Below are positions 22,490-32,519 of a stretch of 64,000 nt of DNA, piece by piece. The notes under the pieces are model-generated. The model saw nothing but the letters and a program-made list of their open reading frames with translations, did not search any database and was not told the DNA's origin. The DNA comes from Dioszegia crocea. Taxonomy: Eukaryota > Basidiomycota > Tremellomycetes > Tremellales > Bulleribasidiaceae. The stretch is from assembly GCA_001600615.1 (NCBI GenBank), contig BCKK01000005.1:930001-994000 (forward strand), given 5' to 3'. The stretch's first letter is position 1. Each line of letters opens with the position of its first letter. Both the position numbers and the translations under genes were made by a program.

Positions 22490-23122
22490 GCCGCCTTCGT
22501 CCAGTTTCAAGTTGTAAAGAATGTACGATCGGATCGTCAGAGCTTCCATATCTTGTCCGTCCATTCAGAGAGAAAGACCTCCATTGCGGCAGTTGCTCCT
22601 TCCGATGACGGCAAGACCAGTGGATAATGAGATCTTCTCGACGGCTGTGTATGTCATAAGTTAGTCCGAGATAGCATCGATTACTGAACCTCGAGGTCCC
22701 CGATTCCCAAGAACCTCGTCTGCAAGTTCCCGTTTGCGGGTTGTTGGTTCCAAATGTTCTGCCATTCAGACGGACTTTCTGAATGGGGCGAAGAACATCA
22801 GAATGCCGGCATACTGCCGTTGTCGGCTTCTAGTTATGCTTTGCATTCTCCACGCCCAGCGGACTTCATGCATATTAAAACTTGTATAGCATCTAGCTCA
22901 TCATCTATGGGTGATAGCGGAGATCGAAGTACATCGCTCCATCGTCATGCGATCACATCTATACGGTCGACGTCGAGCTCCACGCCATATAAGGAGCGCT
23001 GGTCAACATGGTCGTCTCCCCAATATCGCTCCCCTCGCTTGTACTATCCGCCTCACGCACCGCTCCACCCCTTCCCCTCCTTCGATCTTCCAACGTAACT
23101 GCAGGCAGTTGCCGTCTCCGCC
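22490..23122. other. Intergenic between secreted-protein copies 1 and 2
   Basis: About 630 bases. The only clear element is a TATA-like box (TATAAG, 22988-22993) some 130 bases before the start of copy 2. Short open frames at 22754-23262 are not supported. Confidence 0.5.
22988..22993 (+). promoter_or_regulatory. TATA-like box of secreted-protein copy 2
   Basis: CATATAAGG context about 130 bases upstream of the ATG at 23123. Copy 3 has a similar box (24286-24291) at about 100 bases. Suggests the promoters of the stop-bearing copies are intact. Confidence 0.4.
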
Positions 23123-23881
23123 ATGCTCTTTCTATCCATCCTCATCTCCGGTCTCTTCGCCTCTGGCGTAGTAGCGGTACCCCACCGGCTGGCCCGCGCA
23201 TCCGCCCTCAACCGCCGGACCTCTTACCCATGAGACGCAGACCTAGACTGGATGTTGGATGAAGCAAGCTTCATCAGTCAGGACCTTACGTCTGAGTTCG
23301 AGGTGATCACAGCGGCAGATCGTAAGTCATCCCTCTATCCCGCTGTGGCCTAGCTGATCATTACAGGTCGAACCAAGTCGCGGCCATCCTCAGAGGACCT
23401 CACTGGGAGACTGGCAGGAGCCTTCGCCATCGCCCAGGCCGAGATTGAGTACTTGCCTGCCCACCCTCTCCCATCCGACCTCAGCGTGTCTGAGCACTAC
23501 GCCCCACTGGTCACCGCAACGTCCCGCTCATTCTTGGCCTTGATGGAACTAGTCATGAGTGCTAGGTCTGCAAGGCGCAGTGCCTATTTCGCAAATGTCA
23601 GCGCCACCAGCCAGTGAGTATCTGAAGTCCGACCAGCGATGCACACAGCTGACTTGAGCAGTGAAGGGGTTCGGGCCTACATTGAAGCTGTCAACGATCG
23701 GTTCCCAGGGTTCCGTTGCGCCCTCAAAGAATCGTGAGTTGTCTCCAATGCTTGCAAGGGGTGGTTCTAATAGCCTCATAGGTTGCTTGGCGGTAACACA
23801 CCAGCTGGTCTGGCTCTCGAGAGGGTTTCCGTCTCATTGTTCCAATATGTTACCCAAGGGGAATGTCCGACTGGGCAGTAG
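23123..23881 (+). pseudogene. Secreted-protein family copy 2 with in-frame TGA
   Basis: The frame opens with a signal peptide (MLFLSILISGLFASGVVAVP), runs to RTSYP and meets TGA at 23231-23233. It then continues in the same frame with DADLDWMLDEASFISQDLTS and, across introns at the family positions, IEYLPAHPLPSDLSVSEHYA, VRAYIEAVNDRFPGFRCAL and NTPAGLALERVSVSLFQYVT, ending GECPTGQ and TAG at 23879-23881. Splice sites, reading frame and the paired Cys are otherwise kept. No normal GT-AG intron removes the stop while keeping the signal peptide and frame. It is therefore a very young pseudogene, a read-through gene or an assembly error. More divergent from copies 1 and 3 than they are from each other. 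Confidence 0.7.
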
Positions 23882-24390
23882 TTTGATCTTAAGTAATACC
23901 TGTAGCAATAGCCCTCAATGACCCAGTATAATCTATCTATGTATAGCATGTCATGTACATCAGCCGCATCGAGAGAGTGCAACGACGCGACGCAGGTGCC
24001 TCATTGACGAGCTCTTAGAGATCAAAGGAGATCAAGCTTCCACATTACGCCATTGAGTAATTCCATGCCGGCAGATCCGGATCGGGCCGATTGTGACGTC
24101 AGCATTCCTCTGTAATTTCGCTCCCGTCCCTGCTCCACACATTAATGTACGAGTACGTACAGCCTGCTCCATGCTCTATCAAATGAGTCCATAAATAGTA
24201 ACACTTCAATCTCAGCTGCTCATTACAATTGGGGTTGAATGTGTTCACCATTAGCGCGCTCGATCGCTGGCGGCGCCAGTAGAGCTATAAGACGGAAGGC
24301 TGGTCGCTGTACTCCCCCACGTCCGTTCTGAGAAGTCACCCATTACCTTAATCCCACTCAACCTTCCACGTCGTATCAACATCATCCAAC
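23882..24390. other. Intergenic between secreted-protein copies 2 and 3
   Basis: About 510 bases, no gene. Holds the TATA-like box TATAAG at 24286-24291, followed by a CT-rich leader before the ATG at 24391. Confidence 0.5.
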
Positions 24391-25179
24391 ATGCGCTTCT
24401 TCGCCCTCAGTCTATCTGGCCTCCTTGCCGTTTCTGCCTCGGTCATCCCTGTGCCAAGGGCCCATCCCGGTCTATCCGTTCGGCAAAATGAAATCACCGA
24501 CCTCCCCTCACAGATTGAAGGCACTGTCGCTTAAGCAGTGTACATCAGCCAGAACCTCAACTCTGAGATTGCGCGCATCAAGACTGAAGTTTGTACGTTC
24601 TCAACCTCAGCACGCAGTGATCAGATCGCTAACGATGACAGCCAAAGACCCTCTTCTCAATCTCAGCCCGATCAACTACAACATCATAGCTGAGCTCGGT
24701 GCCGCCTTTAACGCCGCAACTACTGGCATTGAAGCACTGCCTACTCTCAAGCCCGACGACAACATCCCGCAATACGTCGCCGACCACTATGCGCCCCTCG
24801 TCCGAGTCTTGACCGAATCGGTCTTCCTGACCCTTCTGGACTTGAAGAGGTACACCATTCAGACGACCCAGAACCCGATCCTCATTGGGCTGGGTCAACT
24901 CCTCGAGTGAGTCTTTTGTGTCTCTGCCTCTAGCTAGATCTGAAGCTGACTTTGATCAGCAGCGGCATCTACACTTATGTCCTCGCGATGAATGCGAGAT
25001 TCCAGGGCTTTGCTTGTGGGCTATCTAAGGCGTGAGTGTTCTCGTCAAAGGTTGCCTGGATCACTTGCTGACGCTGTTGTAGTGCAGGTGCGAATACACC
25101 AGCTGGACAGGCATTAGAGGTCATCTCGGAACAGCTATTGTACAACTTGGTGGACAGTGTGGGGAAGGGACAGTGCTAG
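24391..25179 (+). pseudogene. Secreted-protein family copy 3 with in-frame TAA
   Basis: Starts MRFFALSLSGLLAVSASVIP, a signal peptide nearly the same as copy 1. The frame reads DLPSQIEGTVA and then TAA at 24532-24534, and continues as AVYISQNLNSEIARIKTEV. In copy 1 the same codon is CAA (Gln) and in copy 2 GAA (Glu), so one C-to-T or G-to-T change accounts for the stop. The rest is intact: KDPLLNLSPINYN, IEALPTLKPDDNIPQYVADH, LTESVFLTLLDL, YTYVLAMNARFQGFACGLS, NTPAGQALEVISEQLLYNLV, ending GQC and TAG at 25177-25179, with introns at the family positions. Either freshly inactivated, read through, or miscalled. Confidence 0.72.
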
Positions 25180-25948
25180 AGCTGGTTGCTCTGGGTGTAT
25201 CTAAGTAGATCTAAGAAGAGGGAAGATCTTGGAGATCGTTATGTATCAAGTAGGATTGGTTTTTGTCAGGAGTGAGAAGCGTCTATTTAAGATTGCAAGG
25301 GCGCAGCTCGTAGCTGTCTCAGATCTCACGGCCGTAAGCCGGCCGAGCGAAAATATCCCGAAGCAGCGATCCTACCAAGGTGGAGACCCCACAAACTGGT
25401 GTGGCCAGTTGCTCGGAAGCTATCGGATCTATCCTCCACCTCCCATGCATGCCAAGATCCCATCTCGCCTCTGCTGAGACGTTTCAGATGGGAGCCGGTG
25501 CCCAGCAATTCAGCTTGGCGTGGGGGCGGGTGAGCGCGCTCTCAAAAATCGACCATGGATGTACCCAAAAGGATGGCTGTTCAGTCAGAGACAACCAGTG
25601 CGATGCAAGCTGTCCTCGGCCCCGAGCTCCATGCAGACCAGACAAGTGTTTCAAATGCTACCGGTACCGTATCGCTCGCTCTTGCGGCTGGTTCAGTCTG
25701 CGTCACCATCTGTCGGTCATAAGAAGTTTGTTAGAGCAAAGAATACATGGCTCGGCCCAAAATAAGAGTTACCGAAAGGGGCGAATTTAGTAATATGCCC
25801 TGAGTTTTCCCTTGAACGCCTGCGTCCAATCCCGTTGCAGAGACTTGTTTATAGTCCCGCACCTATCCATCTTCTGCTTTCTACCTTTGTACAACACCTC
25901 CCTTACACCCCCTTCATCCCACCTCTCCCACCCACACTTCCAGCAAAC
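25180..25948. other. Intergenic before the MARVEL-like gene
   Basis: About 770 bases, the longest gene-free stretch here. No coding region or RNA gene recognised. The last 70 bases (25880-25945) are strongly C/T rich, as in many leaders of this genome. Confidence 0.55.
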
Positions 25949-26686
25949 ATGCCCACGTACGTTTCTCCTCACGCCGTTGCTGCAAATTCCACTCCCTTTG
26001 GCCCGACCTGGCATCGGCAATCTCTTCCGCTCCCGCTTTTTCCTCACCCTAGTTCCAAACTGACAATGCAGCGTCCGCACCTTCCGAGGTCTCCTTCTCG
26101 GTCTCGTCCTCGTCGTGGCCTACTGCTCCTTCGTCCTTGACATCATTGCGATTCTCAAGGTCAAGCGTGGTCTCGAGTCCTACCCCGCGGCTGTCGTCGC
26201 CCTCTTGGTCGCATGCCTCCTTCAATCCCTATACTCAGTCACCCAGTTCGCTGCTGGTGGACGGGGTAAGCTCTTTGTTGCCAAGAACGTGGCCATCATC
26301 AACGGTGTTTTGGCTCTCTTTGTCGCTGGTGAGTGTTCAATTTCACCTTGGTATCCACATTCGACAGCCGTCGTCAGGGTAGCGCCCGCCCACACCCGCA
26401 TCCTCAAACCCAAATCTGTCGCTAATTTCCAGGTGCCACCGCCGGTGTCTCTGCCCTCCGTGACACCACCAACTACTGTGGACCGGCCAACACCATCCGC
26501 AATGACTGCTCCGGCGTCATGACCGCCACCATGGCTTTCGGCTGGGCCACTTTCGGTCTCCAGGTCATCTACCTTGCCTTCCTTGCCTACCTCGTCAAGG
26601 GCCACGGCACCTGGTCCGAGCAGATGTGGAACATCCCCTTCGTTCCCGCTGCCAACGCCGACCTCGACAAAGCCCCCGCTCACTAA
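25949..26686 (+). CDS. Four-helix MARVEL-like membrane protein
   Basis: Three exons; the first encodes only MPT plus a split codon. About 175 residues with four hydrophobic helices: LLLGLVLVVAYCSFVLDIIA, then YPAAVVALLVACLLQSLYSV, then NVAIINGVLALFVAGATAGV and finally FGWATFGLQVIYLAFLAYLV. Two Cys, in NYCGPANTIRNDC, lie in the loop between helices 3 and 4. Length, helix spacing and the tail in the cytosol fit fungal MARVEL-domain proteins, which organise plasma-membrane domains or vesicle sorting; the assignment rests on this pattern. The stop is TAA at 26684-26686. Codon use is strongly biased to C-ending codons, which suggests high expression. Confidence 0.7.
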
Positions 26687-27189
26687 GCTACTCGTTAGCT
26701 TGCGGAGGAAAAGAGGCGTGTGCGCGGGAGGCGGAAGTGTGGAGATAAAGCGGAAGGAGGCGGGAGAGGATACCACTGTTGTCTGGAAGGAGGGACGGTT
26801 GCTGTGTGCAAGTAGCATTCGGTGGTCGTTTCTTGCGGACTGGCGGCGGTGGCGAGGTGGCGTGGAGAGGCATAGAAGCAAACCGACCCAGACAGATATT
26901 ACTCATCATATTCTTCCCCCTTTCCTCCTTCACCCCTTTTATTCTATTTGAAGTGTGAAGATCTACTCTTGTTTAATCGCTTCTGCGGTCTCATGTTATC
27001 ATGTACTGCATTCTATAATAAGTCTGTTGTCGTTCGGTTGACCTTTCTGGGCCGACATGACCACAAGCCGAGCGCTCCTTGCAGCGAGCCATGACAGCAT
27101 TCAGCGAGGTTTGCTCTAATCGAGCGATAGATATCGATACGGTATGACCAACTTTGTCCCCGGGTCGGATACATGCTTCCACAGACTGA
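26687..27189. other. Intergenic, convergent 3' ends
   Basis: About 500 bases between the stops of the MARVEL-like gene and CTK2. Nothing beyond presumed 3' UTRs was recognised. Confidence 0.5.
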
Positions 27190-28900
27190 TTACACTGCCA
27201 CACCGTGGTCCCACACAAACCTAGTCGTTCCATCATTTTGACCCCTACCCCGCTCATCCTCTTCCCTATCTGCTCCAATTTCGAGTCCATTCCCCTCCGC
27301 GCCCCTATTCTCGCCAGCCAACTCATCAACCTCCATCTCAGCCCCCCCGCCCGCCACCACGCGTCTTTCCCTCAAATACACCTTCATCTCCGTCAACGTT
27401 TGCACGCTCCAATAGCCTGGCAGTCGGAACGCTGTGTTGGCAATACTGCTCCTCACCGCCGCAGTAGCCGAGTTGGGCAATTGCGAACCTGCGGCCCCAA
27501 GACCTGGATCGGCGGGCGTACCGGGCGTATCTCTGGGCGAAGTGGGAGATGGCGTCAGGGCGTGTTGTGGGTCCGAGGGTGGGGTAGAGAGGATTGTTAT
27601 GTGTAGATCTAATGTAGCTTGGGCAATCGCTATGGTGTCAGCTGGAGTGTGTCTTGGATTACAACTGCGGACTCACCATCCACTTCTGCAGCAGAGACAC
27701 TGTACTCTTCTTCCCAAGCCCCATTGCTCCCGAGTAAATTCGCTATCCTTCTCCATATCTGCATGGCAGAGACTTCGATCTCGCTCGTATGGGCAGCGGG
27801 AGGAAGATCGTGCGGCCTGGCACTACCGAGAGAAAGCAGCGCACAAGCGTATATAGAGCCCAGGGCCATAATATGGGCAGGGTATGATAAAGAGGCGGGT
27901 GTGCGGTAGCTGTCGCCGTCAGTTGGAATCCAGCTGAGGGAGCAGAGATACCTACCTATCGACAGCTGTCCGCCAGGCTTGCATTGTCGTTTCTTTACTC
28001 ACTGCGAGTCAGCTTCGGCCAGTCTAGAAAACCCAGAAACACTCCAGCTCCCGAATCTCCCGGTCTATCCTCCGTCTGACTAGTGGACCAACGTTCGGGC
28101 TGTTCCCTTCACGTCTCTTCCTTGTTAATGAAAGGTAAAGACTCACTTTTCAAACGCTTAGCAATCTTGACAACCCACTCTAATCCCCCTCCCACCACAA
28201 ACCGGAAACACACACTCTCCAAAACCAGCCTTTCAATCCCCAACACCCTGCCTCGCTCATTCTCCAGCGCCGCCTGGTCTACTGATGCAGGGTCTAACGC
28301 ACCGCCTTTTCGGCCTTGGATCAGATGAGGGTAGCGAAGAGGGTATGAAGCGAGGATGATATCGCGAGGCTTTTTGAGCGTGTCGTGTAGCTTTGAAGAC
28401 ACGTAGAGGGATGCGAGGGAGACTTCCTGTGATATCAGTGCGTGCTTCGGGGGAGCTGAACTCATCAGGTAGAGGAGAAGATAATCAGGTCGGGGGGGAA
28501 TGAGCTAGACATACCATATAGTTGAAATTCTTATATGGGAAGAACAGGTGGAACCGGATGTACAGCATCTGAGCAGTGGCTGTGGTCCTCCAGGGGCTAA
28601 GATATCAGCTTGACTCCGCATATGGGTCCATCGTGGAAGAAGAGCAGCACAGCCCTCTCACTCCGCTTCGTGCACAACAAGGCCCAGAAGACAGACTCAC
28701 AATCCACATCGCAGACCGACGGCATCGATAAATCCACAGGCCTGCTGCCTTCCCCTTTCTTCACGCGCGACACTAAGCTTGCCCCGTTGTTTAGCAGATA
28801 GACGATCTATCTCTGCTGAGGTAAAGTAAGGCTGGTAGCGCTTTACATGAGTGGAAGATGACGCTGAGGCCGAGGCGGACGTGGATGTTGGATTGTCCAT
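27190..28900 (-). CDS. CTK2: CTD-kinase cyclin subunit (CTK2-like)
   Basis: Multi-exon gene starting MDNPTSTSASASASSSTHVK at 28900. After a Ser-rich lead come YFTSAEIDRLSAKQRGKL and QQACGFIDAVGLRCGF, then across an intron WRTTATAQMLYIRFHLFF. The following exon reads EVSLASLYVSSKLHDTLKK, PRDIILASYPLRYP and VLGIERLVLESVCFRFVV: the cyclin box of the K/L/Ctk2 type. A second helical part follows (IMALGSIYACALLSLG, MQIWRRIANLLG), then a long tail with LPGYWSVQTLTEMKVYLRER, ending TTRFVWDHGVAV. Ctk2 partners Ctk1 and Ctk3 to phosphorylate Ser2 of the RNA polymerase II tail. The phrase SxKQRGKLSxxREERxRQQACGFID is typical of this subunit. Confidence 0.8.
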
Positions 28901-29396
28901 TTGAGGCGCGAAGCCTGGGCCTGAGCTCCTGGTCGATTGAGTCGAGATCTGAGACGTGGTGCAGAGTAACTGCGCGCGTGCAGATGAAGCGATGAAGGTC
29001 GTCGTCTGTGAGTGCGAGCTGTTGAGCTGCAGTGCTTGTCGGGTCGCTAGAGGTTAAGAGGAAATGTGATGATCAAGTGATGATGGTGAGCGAGCGAGTT
29101 TCGTAAATTCCGAGGCGTCGGTCGGCCTGATATTAATGGCGAGACGTCTAGATTGCTCTGGAGCACGACCAAGCCATCAGTACTCCTACAAAGACATGAC
29201 TGCAGGCCTTCAATCTGCTCTGTCTACTATGCATGATTGAGACTACTGTGATACAACATGGTCCAAATAGTCTTCCGGGATGAAGATGTGTTTCCCACAA
29301 AGTTGACCTTCCAGGGAAATTCTCCAACAGCTCTCCTCTCCCTTCGGCCCCTGCCTCACTCCCGGGCCTGCTCACCCTGAACCGTAGCAGACCGGC
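28901..29396. other. Intergenic, CTK2 promoter and ADA2 3' end
   Basis: About 500 bases between two minus-strand genes. No gene. 28980-29100 probably holds the CTK2 leader and promoter. Confidence 0.5.
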
Positions 29397-31987
29397 CTAG
29401 GTCCGACCATTGGGGAGATACACCTCCGCAAGCCCAGGCCGCTCGCCTCCTCCTATACCATTCGCCTGGCCCTGCCCATACCCATGCCCATGGCCATTGA
29501 GAACATTGGCATGTATCACATGTCCCTCTTTACCCGGTCCGATCCCTTTTGCAGATGGGTCGTAGGATAGTCGTAAGATGCCTGAAGAAACTAGGAAATC
29601 GAATATCCTGCCTGATTTGTTGACGTCGATTTTCAGCATTTTCCTATGGGCATCAGCGTCCGTTCAGATTCGTCGCGTAGGATGCTCCTGTGAAAAGGTG
29701 AAGGATAGCATGTAGACGGAAATATAGGGACAACACTCACCTCGCTTCTCTTCTTCTGAGCCCGCCATGCCGACGTTCATTCTCCCGAAGATATAACTCC
29801 TTGATTGTCAAATAAGGCTTTGGCAGGATCCGGAGGCTCGAGCATAAATGTTGTTCCTCAGGCGTGAGCAAGTCGAGGGATTCTGAATTTGCAAGGTTCA
29901 GAGGAGCCACTAGATGGCATCAGCTGAGCTCTCCAGGGTGTTTGAATCATTTGAGTGGGAGAAACTTACCCGGTCGACGCGCTGCAGAATTCTTGGGCGC
30001 ATCCCTGCCGTGTTTGTCTGGCGGTGGGGGTGTACCTTGCAAAAATCGATTTTGGCCTGCATTTGTACGCGCACCAGAAATGATGGCTTCGACTCGAGGA
30101 CCTGATGGACCTGCGGCTTTATACCCGGCCTAAGGTGTGTCAGTTCAGACCTTCAACAGATGCACACGAGCACCAGCTTCAGGAGTTCACAACTTACCCT
30201 TGTGATCTTCGCTTGATCATATATCTCCGCTTCGGCGGCGGTTGTTATTCCCATCCTGCGGTATTCTTGCAGTTCGGCTATACGCTTGCGTAGATTTTGC
30301 TCCACTGAAAAGGTCAGCTCAGCCATTGGGCCCACATTCACACGCCCATCATAGCTCACCTATCAACCCCTCAACCAACACCTCAAAGTCCTCGGCAGTC
30401 TGTATTTTCGCAAACACCTTGTAACGATGTATAAGATCACGTTCTTCTCTCGCGCGTTTACGCTCAATCCCTTGGATCTAACTTATCAGTTCTTGTCCAC
30501 CTACCAACGATAGCCTGGTTCAAGTCGCAGAAAACTCACCCGTTTATGCTCCGTCAACCCTCTGTCGAAAATAATCTCCTTGACTTCTTCCCGCTTATCA
30601 AGCTTGCTGAAGTATATATCCAACAGCGCAAGCTTAACGTCGAGCTCATCCTCATCTTCCACATCAAACCCTTGCGGTCCATCCTCTTTAGCCGCCTCTT
30701 TTCCCTTATCACTCTTCGTTGGGCTTGTCCCATTCTGTTGCCGTTCACCCAGACGTTCCAATGCCCCTATATCAGGCTTTATATCCACCTCCATCTCATC
30801 CTCCTTCACCTCCGCCTGAGTGTCCTGCTTGATCTTCTTCTCCTCCTCCGTCACCCCACCCTGCTTTTTCTCCGCCTTGTCTTTCGCGCCTGCATCACCA
30901 TCAACATCCTCACTCGCCTCCACACCATCCTCATCCGTCACTGGAACCGGCACGGATTCCGGCTGCTCATCACCGCCATATCGCCATACCAGCCCAAATT
31001 CCATATCCTTCACCGCCATTTCTGCTTCATTTTCCACCTCGTGCTCAAACTCCAGTCGGCCAGGCATGAATCCGGCAACTTCGTGGTTGGTAGGTGCTGA
31101 TACGAGGGGTCCGGAAGGTGGTGGGAGGGCTAAAGGGTCAGCTTGCGGGCCTTACGGTCACATCTCGACACATTAGTTATAAACTCACTCTGTGGTTTTC
31201 GCATTTCCTCTATTCGGGCCTTTTTGCGCGCCTGCCATTCATCGGGATCGACCGAAAACTCCGCGTCCATGGGCTTAAATGTCAGCTGTAGGAAGCGATG
31301 GAAATCATGTCGTCAGCAGACATACCGGCATGAATTCTCTCTTCCTCTTCGGACCATCCTCCACGGCATCTCCACCCGCCAGGTCCTCTTTCGGTGTGAC
31401 CAGCTCCTTCCCATCCAGCCCTACACCCAGGAACACCTCATAGTAGTGCTTCTCACACTCCTCTTTCGTTCGCGTTCCGATATATCCAGCCACCTCCATC
31501 CAATTTCCCAAGCCGAAAGTGATAAGCCCGGAGATGAGGAGAAGTTCTTCGTCCGCTCCCCATTCTGCTGAGAATATTGGAGTGGAGAGGTATTCCTGTG
31601 ATGTCAGCTTGCATGCCCTCCAACAGCTGTAGAGGAATCAACCAGCTCACTTCAACGCGGTAGTCGTGCCAGGCCTTATGTCTCTGTCCCTCTCTGCCTT
31701 CACAGAAGCACGACGGGCAGACATCAACATCTCGACAGGCTTCGTCCGCACATTTGAAGCGTACTGTGCTGTGGGTGATATCGAGATGGCCTAGAGAGAT
31801 CAGCTAGGAGCCGTGACGATTCAAGGGGGCGGGCGAGCTCACAAAAATCACAAGTGACCTTGATCCCTGGTTCTATACCTGGATGTATGAGCTATGACCT
31901 CGTAACGCAAGGCGACCAGGTAAGCTCACCGACCCGCTCTTCAGGCTTAGCCGGATCCACCCGATTCCGCCTTTGAGTGATAGTCAT
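29397..31987 (-). CDS. ADA2: SAGA transcriptional adaptor ADA2
   Basis: Multi-exon gene starting MTITQRRNRVDPAKPEERVG at 31987. The first part is a ZZ zinc finger (VTCDFC, HSTVRFKCADEACRDVDVC, PSCFCEGREGQRHKAWHDYR). Next is a SANT domain (WGADEELLLISGLITFGLGN, WMEVAGYIGTRTKEECEKHY). The region typical of Ada2 follows, with a long acidic insertion, then DVKLALLDIYFSKLDKREEV, IFDRGLTEHKR, ERDLIHRYKVFAKIQTAEDF and LRKRIAELQEYRRMGITTAA. The C-terminal SWIRM part has LDLLTPEEQHLCSSLRILPK, YLTIKELYLRENERR and LKIDVNKSGRIFDFLVSSG. Ada2 couples the Gcn5 histone acetyltransferase to nucleosomes in SAGA. Divergent from VPS18. Confidence 0.9.
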
Positions 31988-32519
31988 GTCAATCGCCTCC
32001 GCTCGTGCACTAAGCGTCTCCTTGGGCTGGCCACAGGCTGGTCAGGCCCAGAGGCAGACAGGAAGCCTCCTTTCCCACCTCCACCGGGGAGTTGTTGAGA
32101 GCTTGATCGTAGATTTTTCTCTCCCTAGGCGTGTTGTTCTGTGGGCGCTCTGCAGAGCACGGCTCGCTTCGCCTAGCGTGTACGATATACGGATTATAGG
32201 TGTGAAGTAGAATAGGTCAGAGGTCAGAGAAGTACAATCCACAGAAGCTTGGACGTAGATGACGAGAGAGGCGTTCCGACTGTTACGTAAATCTTTCGGC
32301 CCGCGTGACAACAACGGCGATCGCCGATGATGGGTGCGCTCAGTCCTCGCCAGTCCTCGCCTACTGCATACCCTTCGTGTTCACTCTATCTCTAGATACC
32401 TAGACGTGAAGAGGTCCTGGTTGAGACCTGGCAGATCGCTATAAGCCGGCTGTCTGCAGCGCTTCACCCACTTTTCGCTCGCAATTGGCTCCAGCCGTTG
32501 GCTAGATAGAGCTCCAAAG
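31988..32519. promoter_or_regulatory. Divergent promoter region, ADA2 and VPS18
   Basis: About 530 bases between two start codons. A direct repeat CAGTCCTCGC occurs twice in a row near 32342-32361. No other motif stands out. Confidence 0.45.

Noticed and set aside
23150..23260. Hidden intron removing the TGA in secreted copy 2
   Set aside because: The GT-AG pairs tested break the frame or delete the signal peptide, and their donors are not of the type used elsewhere here.
24455..24540. Hidden intron removing the TAA in secreted copy 3
   Set aside because: The possible donor (GTCTAT) is poor, and the intron would delete a segment that corresponds to sequence present in copy 1.
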